DNA of 64,000 bases from Isoetes taiwanensis. Lineage: Eukaryota; Streptophyta; Lycopodiopsida; Isoetales; Isoetaceae. The stretch covers positions 7,269,424 through 7,333,423 of the forward strand of contig JAJEKV010000053.1 in assembly GCA_021234155.1 (NCBI GenBank). The letters are read 5' to 3'. The position numbers and the translations under genes were made by a program. Shown here piece by piece: positions 1 through 9,664 of this stretch (its first letter is position 1; each line of letters starts with the position of its first letter). Under the pieces are notes generated by a model. It worked only from the letters and a program-made list of their open reading frames with translations. It was not told where the DNA came from and did not search any database.

Positions 1-143
1 TGGATTACAACATCAAAGGGATCAGGATAGAAGAGGATGGGATTCATAGCAACGACATCAAACCAGTCCTGAAGTTCTATTTCTAGCTCGCGGCACCTGC
101 AGAGGTCCGCATGGTTCATCTTGCAGGTAATAGAATGTGCCAT
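1..143 (-). CDS. Partial ORF running off the window's left edge
   Basis: On the minus strand an ATG at 143 opens a frame (MAHSITCKMNHADLC...) that stays open to the window edge. It is rich in acidic and aromatic residues and includes LQDWFDVVAMNPILFYPDP. It lies downstream of the other minus-strand coding segments of the ParB/methyltransferase-like locus, so it may be a further exon or a neighbouring gene. An alternative exon start follows the AG at the CTGCAAG just upstream of the second ATG. No family is recognised. Confidence 0.35.
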   Translation of the reverse strand, partial: MAHSITCKMNHADLCRCRELEIELQDWFDVVAMNPILFYPDPFDVVI

Positions 144-407
144 AATAACAAGCAGAAGGCGGAGGCCGAAGCCGATGGTTCGCCAATTTCATGCATACCT
201 ATTTATACACACCTAAATTATTGACGGTATATACATACAAATTATTGCAAGTATAGCAAACCATACACATAATATAAAAAAACAACACGTACACAGAACC
301 AATAATGCCGATATATAAACACAATATATATTCGAATGAGGTTGGTGTAAAGTATATATTTCATATTCAAAACTTTTTGGAAAGTGTATTTCCTGTATAC
401 ATATATA
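144..407. other. AT-rich spacer, no feature seen
   Basis: AT-rich sequence with several TATATA stretches. No gene, tRNA or clear repeat was found. Confidence 0.5.
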
Positions 408-839
408 TCAAAAAAGTTCCCTTTCTAGAACGATTTTCTCAAGGTCCCTGTCAATTTCCCCTGTTCGATCAAGTTGCGGGTATAGTGTTTGTATCTCTTC
501 GACCGTTTTTCCTGAAGCTATTTCATGCAAGACACTAACAAAACGAAGCAGGAAGTCATCTTTGTCAAAATCTTGAGGATGATAGGGTGGCGGATTCAAT
601 GACTGTGACTGATTGAAGCAACACTTTAGAGCGTCATCATCCACCATGATCATGCCTTCCTTATCCTCAACACCTAGGGCATCCATCATGTTGCGCAAGC
701 ATTTCACAAATATCTTTTTACCTGTCAGTTCTTTAGGGTTTGTGAATGAAGCACATTTGCTTTGATCCCAGATGGACGCCCAATTTCTATTTAGCTCAGG
801 CACTACTTTCAAAACATCCTGTATATTTCTATGCTCCAT
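408..839 (-). CDS. Unrecognised 143-aa ORF, likely part of the ParB/MTase-like locus
   Basis: A clean 143-residue minus-strand frame beginning MEHRNIQDVLKVVPELNR. It is acidic in its second half and has no signal peptide, membrane segment or familiar motif. It shares strand and composition with the coding segments upstream at 1139-5815 and could be a 3' exon of that gene or a separate small gene. The start codon is the first ATG and was not tested against splice sites. No function is proposed. Confidence 0.45.
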   Translation of the reverse strand: MEHRNIQDVLKVVPELNRNWASIWDQSKCASFTNPKELTGKKIFVKCLRNMMDALGVEDKEGMIMVDDDALKCCFNQSQSLNPPPYHPQDFDKDDFLLRFVSVLHEIASGKTVEEIQTLYPQLDRTGEIDRDLEKIVLERELF

Positions 840-1340
840 AGATGACCAAATTGCACAAACGAAAACGGATCAAGGCCTGGTCCAACATCTCCAACCGGAT
901 AAGGGGGCGGGTAAACATATTTGATGCGTGTCTCAAATGGTTGTTGTTAAGATACCATGACTTTTCAAAAGCGTTGCTCTAGGTAACGTTCTACATAGCA
1001 CACCATTCAAATCAAAGACCATTACTTTTGGGGAAGCCAAATCATTTACGTAAGGAGAACAATAACGTATGAGATGAAAGAAATGGAAAACCAAAAACGC
1101 CCAGGCGCGATTTCATTAATGATGCATGTCAACATAATTTAAAAATATGCTCTAGGAAACTCTAAATCGCGCCAGGCGCGATTTCTATATGCTTGTAGTT
1201 TGTAAAATGCATGGATATCAAAAAAAGGAACATTGTCACGATACCTTTCTTCTTCATCATTCCCCGTGGTCTCTTCTTCTGTTGCATCTTTATTCTGAGT
1301 TGCCTCCGGTCTGCTAGAAGCACCAACCACATCAGTTGAG

Positions 1341-1661
1341 GGGTAAAAGCATGTTAGGGTGTCCCTTAAAAAGTATTATTTAGTGACCAAAAAAGTACCT
1401 AAAAAGGTACCCAGGACTGGGTACTGGGTACTTGTGTAATATCTCAATAAAAGGTACATTCTAGAACTTTTATATATATTTTGGTCTCCAGTAGCATTAT
1501 CTTTATCTTAACTTTGAATATTAATGCGTCCTTGACTTTTATTTTGGACTTTTGTACTAGTTTTAATGAAAATAAAAATGAGAAAGTACCCAGTTCTGAA
1601 GTACCTAGTGTATGTACTTTTGCAGGTTCCAAAAGTGGTACACCCTAACATGCTTTTACCC
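1341..1661. mobile_element. 321-bp MITE with perfect 22-bp TIRs and TGAG target duplication
   Basis: The termini are perfect 22-bp inverted repeats (1341-1362 and 1640-1661) starting GGGTAAAAGCATG. They are flanked by direct TGAG at 1337-1340 and 1662-1665. Inside are subterminal GTACC/GGTACC motifs in both orientations, so the element can fold into a long hairpin. No coding capacity. It interrupts a minus-strand exon; removing it and one TGAG keeps that exon's reading frame open. Confidence 0.9.
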
Positions 1662-3645
1662 TGAGATCTGTACAGTGTGAACTATGCTTGATAGTTCATT
1701 ACTCTTTACGCTAACCTGGCTAGTGTTTTCAGATTTGGAGTCTGCTTCATCGTCATTATTGTTATCATCATCCTTGTTATTGTCATCCTGGTCTATATTT
1801 CCACTGTTAAGGATGTTCACAGGCATGTCGATAGGTACTTGGTGATCTGCCTGCTCGTCCATGTCATCCGTGAAGTTGGAGCCATGCAATGCCGGTCTCA
1901 TAATCTCCCGTTCCTTAAGCAAATCTGAAGGTATTTCGGCCTTAGAGCTAGAAGCTTTGTTTTTTGCACTGCCGATTGGTCCCCTAGGTGTTTCCTCTAG
2001 TACTTTCTCAAAGAAGAGGTCCAAGAAATTTTTGGCTCGATCATCGGAGACGACGCTCTGGCATTTCCTTGCTAACTTCAAAGCTTCTCTACCGATGTAA
2101 CCTCCAACGTGAAGTTCCCAGCAAGTTGTTCCCAATGGACAAAATGCTTCAATGAGATACTGGGAAAGGTCCATAGAGAACCCGTTCTTGTTTAGCTTCC
2201 CCTTATGTGAAGTTAGGAGCTCATACTTAATGTGGCCCACAAGAACTGGGTCGTCCTCGTTTTCTTCCTCTTCTTCCTCTAACTCTTCCACGACCTTGAC
2301 ACCCTTCCCCTTGTCTTCTTGTTCCAGGTAGAAGACGTTTCGCAGGATGCGTTCATCTAACTGATAGCACTGCCGCTAGTTTGTCTCCATCTGGTTTTCC
2401 CTTAAGCCTTTCATATTCCTTATCATCCATCATGGCTATCATTATAATAAGCACATGAGAAATTTTACTTGCTGTGCTGAACCCACTGTCCTTGTTTTCA
2501 TCTATGAGGATCGCCTGTCGTATGACTTTCATGCATTCTAAGTCATTTGGAGCAGTTAGAGCATATGCATAGGACATGTCGGAGGGACATATAGTGACAA
2601 TTGTGTAGTTCATCTCCGTCGTGAAACCATTGCATATGTTGAAGAACGTATTATAGTCATCAAGCAACCATCTGGTGCCTCGGCTATCAAGCACGAAGAG
2701 TGTGATATCATGGGCACCTGCACCCACTTCTGGCAAGGCACACTTGAAACCAGTGGACACTTGATAAAAAAAATGTGGATTCCGTCTCCGGGGTCTGCTT
2801 CACCAACGCGACTTTTCGTTTCAAGTCGGATGCAACTTTAGTGTGAATCCCACTGATCTTTGCAACGTTCTTCAACTTCTGCTGCTTGACAAAGTCCTTG
2901 GACCAAAATACATACTTCTTTAGGTCGTCGTTGGAGACGTTATACTTTTGCATGAGTCCTAACTCCGACAACGACCACTCTGATGTAAGCCTTTGTAATT
3001 CCTCACCAACTGCCTTCTTGAGCACTCTAATATTTTTCAGCTCGTCACATGCATCTTCAAAGGATTCCATAGCCTTTGTTGCTGAGATTTTCTTGTAAAG
3101 GATTTCCTTTCTGATTAACCTATCCAGGACTGAGATGAGTTCTTGATCGTCCAATCCCTGGGCCTTCCTCAACTCTGTTATATGGATATCAAAAATTGAT
3201 GTGTCAATAGGAGGAAATCTTCCTTGTGAATCTGGCAACTTCTTCTCGACGTATGCATCCCAGAATTCATTCCATTTCTCCCATACTGGATCTGAAGCAA
3301 AAACTATCTTGCAGGCATCCTTGGGTACAGTTGGTTCTTCGGCAGCATCACCCTTTTCATCTCCTTTTTTTTTCTTTGTTCTGGTGCTCTTGGTCTTGTC
3401 CTGTATTATAGTCTGACTAAGTGTCCTTTCCAAAGAACTTGAATTGGAAGCTTTTGGATGGCCCCCTGTCCGGTCGGCATTGGCTTCCCATATTCAATCC
3501 CTTCGGTTCCGAGCATGCGAAGTTGCTCTATATAGGGACTGCAAGGAATAACTTCGTTAGCTTCATAATCGTGAATTCAAACAATCCTTCTAGTTTTAAA
3601 TCGCGCCACGCGCGATTTCATATTAGAAGGCAAATCGCGCCTGGC

Positions 3646-3998
3646 TCTAAATAGCAAAGGGTTTTTGGAATGGTAGACGTTTCTCGTCATATAAGCAAAA
3701 CGCGCCTGGCGCGATTTCATATTACAATGCTAAACGCGCCATGCGCGATTTGCCTACTTTGAGGAGAAACGGCTATCTTCAAGGACAGCCATGTCTCCTC
3801 AGACTAGGCAAATCACGCGCCACGCGCGATTTGCCTACTTTGAGGAGAAACGGCTATCTTCAAGGACAGCCATGTCTCCTCAGACTAGGCAAATCGTGTG
3901 TGGCGCAATTTGTATTCTAATATGAAATCGCGCCAGGCGCGATTTGCTTATTTGACGAGAAACGTCTACCATTCCAGGAACCCTTTGCTATTTAGAGA
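3646..3998. repeat. Foldback structure with nested 81-bp tandem duplication
   Basis: Arms at about 3646-3726 and 3915-3998 are inverted copies of each other, sharing the stretch around AAATAGCAAAGGG and GGTAGACGTTTCTCGTC. Between them an ~81-bp unit is present twice, at about 3744 and 3825. Each unit carries its own small inverted repeats (TGAGGAGA/TCTCCTCA outside GGCT...AGCC) and is bounded by the GCGC palindrome. The whole 350 bp could form a branched hairpin. Confidence 0.8.
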
Positions 3999-6089
3999 AG
4001 GCAAATCGCGCTTGGCGCGATTTGCCTTTTGCAAATACGAAAAAGAAAAAATGAGGGAAGAGAATTACCTTTTGTATAAGAAAGTTTTTCCCATGTCATT
4101 CAGGAGTGCGCTTATTTCGGCTAGTTCGGCAGGTGTTGTTGAGCCTCCAGAACCGCGATTTCGGCGGAGAAACAAATTTTATAGAACAACCGATTCCCAA
4201 GATGTCGCGGCCTTCTTGATGAGAACCTTCGGGCCTCTATTGAATGTCGGCCATCTATTATCATAAAATGTATGTCTGGGTTCTCGATGAAGTCCTCCAG
4301 CTTGCTCCAAATGATTACCTTTTTTGTTCTGGTATCGTATGGCACTACATCTGCAGGCATTGGCACCTGCCCTGGATTTTCGATCATGATGTTCAATATC
4401 TCCAAGGAGTGCTGCTTGTCATACCTTCTGCTGATATAAATAGCTTTAGTGGACCTGAAAAGCCTATCCACGTTGACTGGATGGGTGAAGCTCAGGTCCA
4501 GTGGATACTTATCGGCATATTTCTTCAGTTTGCTCATTGCCTCCAACTGCCTGGCCTTGTCATCGTCACTTGTAAGGCCTGCTGTCACTTCTGTAGTTTC
4601 CCTGCCTTTAGAGCTAGCTTCTTCCTTATCCTTCACTGCCTGTAAGTAGACACTGCCCGAGGGCCTCGTGCTAATGGCTCGTCGAACAACTGTAAGCCCC
4701 TCGCATATTCGTTTAGGAGTCAATGGCTCGCCAACTTTCCAGCCAAATTTGAAGAGGTTATCGGCCATGTCGTCTGATCTTAATGCAGTCTCTTTAAAAG
4801 AGCTAGCACTGCATCGATTGATCTTCTTTAGGCTCTTCTTATTTTTTTGGCCCACTTCAACTATCGTCCTGTACTTCGCATGTGATAAGAATTCCCTGCT
4901 TCTTCATTTGATCAGTCTCTCTTACCCTATACATGAATATGAGGTCTGTCTTCCCACCAGTTTTAAAGATCTCCACATACTATTCTGACCCCTCTACAAG
5001 ATCTTCTTCTGGACATGGAGGTTCTACCTGAGCCTTTATTATTCCGGATGTATCTTCTAACGTCAATACATTTGCAAGTCCAGAATAAATAACATCTTAA
5101 TACGTCCTTTGCTTTTTCTGGGCTGAAGAGGTCTCGCCTTGCTTGGTTCTCCTTTTGATTGCCTTTTGTGATCCTGTAAAATTACAGCACATATGCTAAG
5201 TCGAAACATATGCAACAAAAACGCGCTTGGCGCGATTTGAAAGAATACAGAGCAAGTTCATTTACTTAATTGGAGCTAACAAAAACGTGCTTGGCGCGAT
5301 TTCAAAAGAATACAGAGCAAGTTCATTTACTTAAAATGCTCAGGACACAACTAACTATAAAAAATACAACTTAAATTGTCGAATCTACATCTCAAGATAT
5401 AGAAACTAATGTAATGCCTTATTCAACTGCGGCTTTGACACAAATAACTATAAACACCACAACTTAAAGAGTTGAATCTTCATCTGAGGACCCAACTAAC
5501 TATAAAAAACACAACTATCTACTGAATACTTTTTAGCCACACATTAAGCATTTATTTGCATACATTTTTAGGACATATGAACTCAAATATTAGAGGACAC
5601 ATGCTTCTTATCGGATAATAACTCTACTATTACAGAAAAACATCCTAAAAACCAGAAATCAATTACAGAACAAAAACAGATCAATTACCTGAGGCGCTTG
5701 CTGGAATTGTGCTTTCTGCTTGTTCAGAAACCTCCAGGCTTTGCATTTGTGCTTTGGCCTGTCGCCCACCTCTACCTGCGCCTCGGCCGCGGCTGTCAGA
5801 TCCTCTAGACGCCATAGAACTGCAAGTGCGGATAATATGAGACTGGGGTTTTGGTTTAAACTTATATGTATGCGTTTATAATCTAGGCCGTCAGATTTAC
5901 AACCGTAAATTCAAATTCGCGTCCTTTTCAATTATACCGCCTTAATTAACCATCCGTCCCGCTCATTTACAAATTTAAAAGGTGTTTTTCTTTTCAATGC
6001 AATTTCAAGAAAACAAATAATTATTATTTTCAAGAAACGCATATGTGGCAATCTACTACCACCTAATCCACCACCTACTATCAGAGCGC

Positions 6090-6325
6090 CCTCAATCGAC
6101 CCAAGATCAATCGGAGCGCCCTCAGACCCGTCCTCAGAGCGCCCAAGATCAAGATCAATCGACCTGTCTAGAGCGCCCAAGATCAATCGATCGAGCGCCC
6201 AAGATCAATCAATCCCAAGATCAAAACGATGTCTGCTGAACTAAGGTGAGTGTGATTCCATTCCGAATTTATTTTTCGTCCTTTATTTTTCCCAATTCGT
6301 CCTTTATTTTTCTGAATTCGTCCTT
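6090..6325 (+). repeat. Two short tandem repeats around the start of the plus-strand gene
   Basis: From about 6090 to 6220 a unit like GAGCGCCCAAGATCAATC recurs imperfectly in the 5' leader. From about 6262 to 6335, inside the first intron, AATTCGTCCTTTATTTTTCC recurs three times. Both look like local slippage expansions. Confidence 0.7.
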
Positions 6326-6612
6326 TATATTTCCCAATGCCAATTCTAGCATTCTGGTTCTTTATCAGTGTCGGAGAAGAATGCTATCTTTTAACAGCAA
6401 ACTTGAAGCGCCGAGTAGGATTATGTAAAATCGAAGATCTGAATCCAAGTTCTATGTGTCATGGTGTTCCTCTTGGAAACAGTTTCTCTAAGATTTCCAT
6501 TATAAATTGCAATTATGAAGATGAGGCTCTTCCACGAAGACATCCCGGTGGCGATACAGTTGGTGAAAGCGTGGGCACATTTGTAGCATGGCCAAAAGAA
6601 CGTCTGAAAAAG
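6229..6612 (+). CDS. Spliced plus-strand gene with HGVPLG...VAWP motif, transposon-associated type
   Basis: A tiny exon (6229-6245, MSAEL + AG) ends at a GTGAG donor. The next exon (6369-6612) follows TTTATCAG and ends AAAAAG|GTATGT, and the two join in phase. The product reads SVGEECYLLTANLK ... MCHGVPLGNSFSKISI ... GGDTVGESVGTFVAWPKERLKK. This HG-x-PLG then VG-x-FVAWP pattern resembles a small domain seen beside plant CACTA/En-Spm-type transposon genes; that link is from memory, not a search. Later exons were not found. The gene is divergent from the ParB/methyltransferase-like gene, with 413 bases between the two ATGs, so the two may share a bidirectional promoter or one mobile element. 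Confidence 0.5.
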
Positions 6613-7007
6613 GTATGTATATTTGGATATTCAAAAAAAAAAAAAAAGAATATATCATAACATCTGCGTGATGTTGTGAATTTTGAATTCTTTGATGTTC
6701 TTTAGCCAGTCTTATCAACCCCATGAAACTACACGTTAATGAAAATATGTAGTTTTTTGGGGTTGGTCATACTGGCTGGAGGGCATCAAAGGATTCAATG
6801 TTTTCGACATTGCATAAAAATGAAAAAGCATAATAAAATAAGCGTGACATAAAAGTATAAGCTACAAAATTGCGCCAGGCGCGAGTTTGTATTTATAATA
6901 AAACAAAATATACATTTTTCCATCTGTGAAAATGCGCCAGGCGAGAGTTCTTCCTATCTCTACAAAACGTCACATAGGCCCACTAACATAGCTGGCTGTA
7001 CATATCT

Positions 7008-7379
7008 CTACAAAATGTCACATAGGCCCACTTCATCGGCCCAGTACCGAGTAAAGTCCCACCTGTACCACTCTGATATGACAGGATCCTCTTCGTCCCT
7101 GCGAATGTCGAGTCTCCACATCATAGTGTTGTATCGATACTTGATACTCCTAATCAAATCCCCGTATTTATTTGTTGGCATGAGCCTTACTAAGAGCATG
7201 AGGAGCCGCATATGGCCAGTGATGCGATGGTAGCATTCCCATGGCTCGTCATACAGACTGTCATATGGCTTCTCCAGCTCTCTGTGAATGTTTTGAACAG
7301 CACAATTAAGTAGTATCTTGTACAGGGTCCAGCGTTGATGGTCGTCCAAGGGAAGTATATTTGAACTAGAAACAGCCAT
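7008..7379 (-). CDS. Unrecognised 123-aa ORF, intact
   Basis: A single uninterrupted frame beginning MAVSSSNILPLDDHQRWTLY. It is helix-rich and ends WYRWDFTRYWADEVGLCDIL, with many Trp/Tyr/Arg residues. No signal peptide or membrane span. GCGC palindromes flank it on both sides (6930 and 7464), as for the other genes here, suggesting it belongs to the same locus. No family is recognised. A spliced partner upstream cannot be excluded. Confidence 0.45.
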   Translation of the reverse strand: MAVSSSNILPLDDHQRWTLYKILLNCAVQNIHRELEKPYDSLYDEPWECYHRITGHMRLLMLLVRLMPTNKYGDLIRSIKYRYNTMMWRLDIRRDEEDPVISEWYRWDFTRYWADEVGLCDIL

Positions 7380-7594
7380 GTGTATGCACTAGAACGAGAG
7401 AAATTAACTAATTAGCGAATGATATTCCTCTCCCCAGAAAACGATTCTAAATATACAAAATTCAAAACGCGCCAGTACAGATCTACTTCACACGCGCCTG
7501 GCGCGATTTGTATAAAGCAGTATGAAATAGAAAGGCCGAACTAGAAACGCGCCTGGCGCGATTTGATTAACCTAGTGGGAAATAGAAAGCCAAA

Positions 7595-7875
7595 GGGTCA
7601 AAGCATGGAGGTGGGGGACACTTTTTGTGTCAGCGACACATGGTGCTTAGTGGGTGCTTTTTGGGGTTGTTTTCTTTGTATTTTTGAAAAATATTTTTCT
7701 TTTATTTTTTTGATATTTTTCCCTGAAACGCATTCATATTACGCCTTGGAATACAAAATTTCAGCTTCATCGGAGTTATAGAAAAAAAGATAAAAATAAA
7801 TAAAGTTTTTAGCATTAGGTGCTTAGGGGGTGCTTGGCTGGCGCAAAAATGCCCCCCAGCTCCATGCTTTGACCC
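7595..7875. mobile_element. 281-bp MITE, ~39-bp imperfect TIRs, CAAA target duplication
   Basis: The left end GGGTCAAAGCATGGAG and the inverted right end match over about 39 bp with a few mismatches. Direct CAAA lies at 7591-7594 and 7876-7879. It is non-coding. It shares GGGT...ACCC ends and a 4-bp target duplication with the MITE at 1341-1661, although the rest of the ends differ. Confidence 0.8.
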
Positions 7876-7969
7876 CAAACCAGATATGCGCCAAGGGCGA
7901 CTTCGCCCATTGTAACATATCATTCTATAGAAAAAAAAAATGCATAAAAAAACATATCTACTTACAGGC

Positions 7970-9120
7970 ACAGAGCAGAGAGCAGAATGAAGAATGCAGA
8001 ATGCAGATTGCAGAATGCAGAATATGAAGTCAGTGAATATGAAGGCAGTAGAATAGAATAAGAGCCAGTAAAATAGAATATGAAGCCAGGGGAATAGATA
8101 GAGCAAATCTAAGAGCAGATAGAGCAGAATAGAGCAGATATAGCAGATAGAGCAGACAGAATAAGAGCAGATAGAGCAGATATATAATAATAATACTTCT
8201 TGTTTAGTTCATTATTTAGTTCATTGTTTTAGTTCATTATTTAGAGCAGATAGAGGAAGAGCTAGTGAATTAGAATAAGAGCAGATACAGCAAAATCATA
8301 TAAGCAAGATCATAGAGCAGATAGATCATAGAGCAAGATCATATAGGCAAGATCATAGAGCAAGATCATATAAACAATAGAACATGTTTATAAGCAATAG
8401 ATCTATATATGAAGGTGCTAGGGCAGTATAGGACTGATGCATGTAAAAGTCTAAGGCAGAAAGCACTCCCCTTGATTAACCCTGAAGCTCATATACTACT
8501 TTAAGTAAAGAACAGGAAATACTAACCTATTTGTGTTCTGTACCCGAGATTTGAGCCTTTGCCTTTGAGCCGAAACCAAAAATTGAAAACAAAAGTTGAT
8601 TTGAGCCAATAGCAGATGATTTGAGCCTTAAGAAGCCGAGAAGAAGCAATAGCAGATAATTTGGAAACCGAGAAGCCGAGAAGCTTTAACACAAAACCAA
8701 AAAACCTGAAAACTTTGTTATTGCAAGCCGAAGCCAAAAAACCAGAGAGATTGTAGAGAGCCGAAACCTTTAGCCGAATGCTTTGTTTAAACCTTCGAGC
8801 CGAAAAACCTTTGAGTGCGAAAGCGCAGATAAAAGCAGATTGAAGCAGATTGAAGCCGAGAAAGATAGAAGATAAGATAATATTATCTCCTCCTTAGGTC
8901 ATGCAGCAGATAGATTGAAGCCGAGAAGCAGATAGAAGCCGAGAAGCAGATAGATGCCGAGAAAGATAGATTGAAGCCGAGAAGCAGATAGAAGCCGAGA
9001 AAGCCGAGAAATTGGAAGCCGAAATTGGAAGCAGAAGCGCCTGGAATGCCTGGAATTGGAAGCAGAAGCGCCTGGAATTAGAAAAGTTCGAAAGTGTGAG
9101 AGAAAAGTTCGAAAATGAAT
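7970..9120. repeat. Degenerate AGCAGATAGA / GAAGCCGAGAAG low-complexity tract
   Basis: About 1.1 kb made of imperfect short repeats. First come AGCAGATAGAGCAGA-like units (to about 8400), then GAAGCCGAGAAGCAGATAGA-like units (8700-9060). It is strongly purine-biased on the plus strand. Open frames here have no protein-like composition. Confidence 0.75.
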
Positions 9121-9179
9121 GCTAACTTGAAATAATAACTGCTTTTAAAATTTCGTACCGCGCCATTATAACTTCCGCG

Positions 9180-9480
9180 AAAATTTATTACAAGGTTAAT
9201 TGTTTTAAGGACAATGGTTTTATTGTTTTAAGGACAATTGTTTTAAGGGTTAATTGTTTTAAGGGTTATTAAGTTTAAAAGTTTAAAAATTATGAGTTAT
9301 AAGTTTATATGCTAGTTTTAAGTTAATAGTTAAGTTATAAGTTTAAAAGTTCATGAATTAGAACTTCTAACCTTAAAACTTTCCAACCTTAAAATTTCTA
9401 ACCTATAATAAACTTCTTAACCTTAAAACTGCTAACATATAATAACCTTAAAAGTTGTTTCTAAGGTTATTATAGGATAC
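9180..9480. repeat. TTTTAAGG/CCTTAAAA-rich low-complexity tract
   Basis: Repeated TTGTTTTAAGG and, further on, AACCTTAAAACTT motifs. The two halves are partly complementary, so the tract could fold. No gene seen. Confidence 0.55.
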
Positions 9481-9664
9481 AAGTTAGAAGGTTATAAGTA
9501 GAGGGTTTTATTTATATATAATGTTGAGGAAAATAACTTGGAGAATCCCATTATATTAATAGAATGATCAAATAGAATAAGACATATGAGGCTTTCATTT
9601 ATGAACATGTTAGTGAGAGGTTATTTGGATATGCTAACTTACTATATGTTTTTATGCATTCTAG

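Larger units (their letters stand above)
1139..5815 (-). pseudogene. Multi-exon gene with ParB/Srx-like motif and beta-class methyltransferase-like segments, partly decayed
   Basis: Exon A (5815-5689) begins MASRGSDSRGRGAGRGGRQ, an RG-rich start, and ends at CTCAG|GTAATT. Exon B (5173-5104) and exon C (from 4868) join in phase through AG acceptors and a GT donor. Exon C encodes an acidic/basic linker, then a helical region and FMIIDGRHSIEA, resembling the ParB/sulfiredoxin loop (DGxHRxxA). After this the frame slips by about two bases and one stop appears before a donor near 4069. Segment 3433-2708 is charged and helical. Segment 2760-2353 has ITLFVLDSRGTRWLLDDYNTFF and a TIVTICPSD strand. 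Segment 2291-1662 has an EAFCPLGTTCWEL ... REALKLARKC pattern like the C-terminal SAM-binding motif of beta-class amino-methyltransferases. That motif order suits the beta class, but the DPPY tetrad is not seen. A MITE splits the last exon. Family assignment is inference; it could be a transposon gene or a host gene. Confidence 0.45.
1094..7564. repeat. Dispersed array of a GC-rich palindrome (ATCGCGCC-A/T-GGCGCGAT)
   Basis: A near-perfect palindrome with core CGCGCC(A/T)GGCGCG and flanking AAAT/ATTT recurs at about 1094, 1164, 3598, 3632 (half), 3697, 3732, 3810, 3891, 3925, 4003, 5218, 5282, 6867, 6930, 7464 (half), 7491 and 7545. Copies lie mostly between coding segments or in inferred introns. 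I saw no other copies elsewhere in the window. The repetition of a self-complementary word in otherwise AT-rich DNA suggests either a spreading mini-repeat or protein-binding sites. Confidence 0.85.

Noticed and set aside
3811-3900. CRISPR-like array of direct repeats
   Set aside because: The spacing is irregular, the units are palindromic mini-repeats, and the genome is a plant's.
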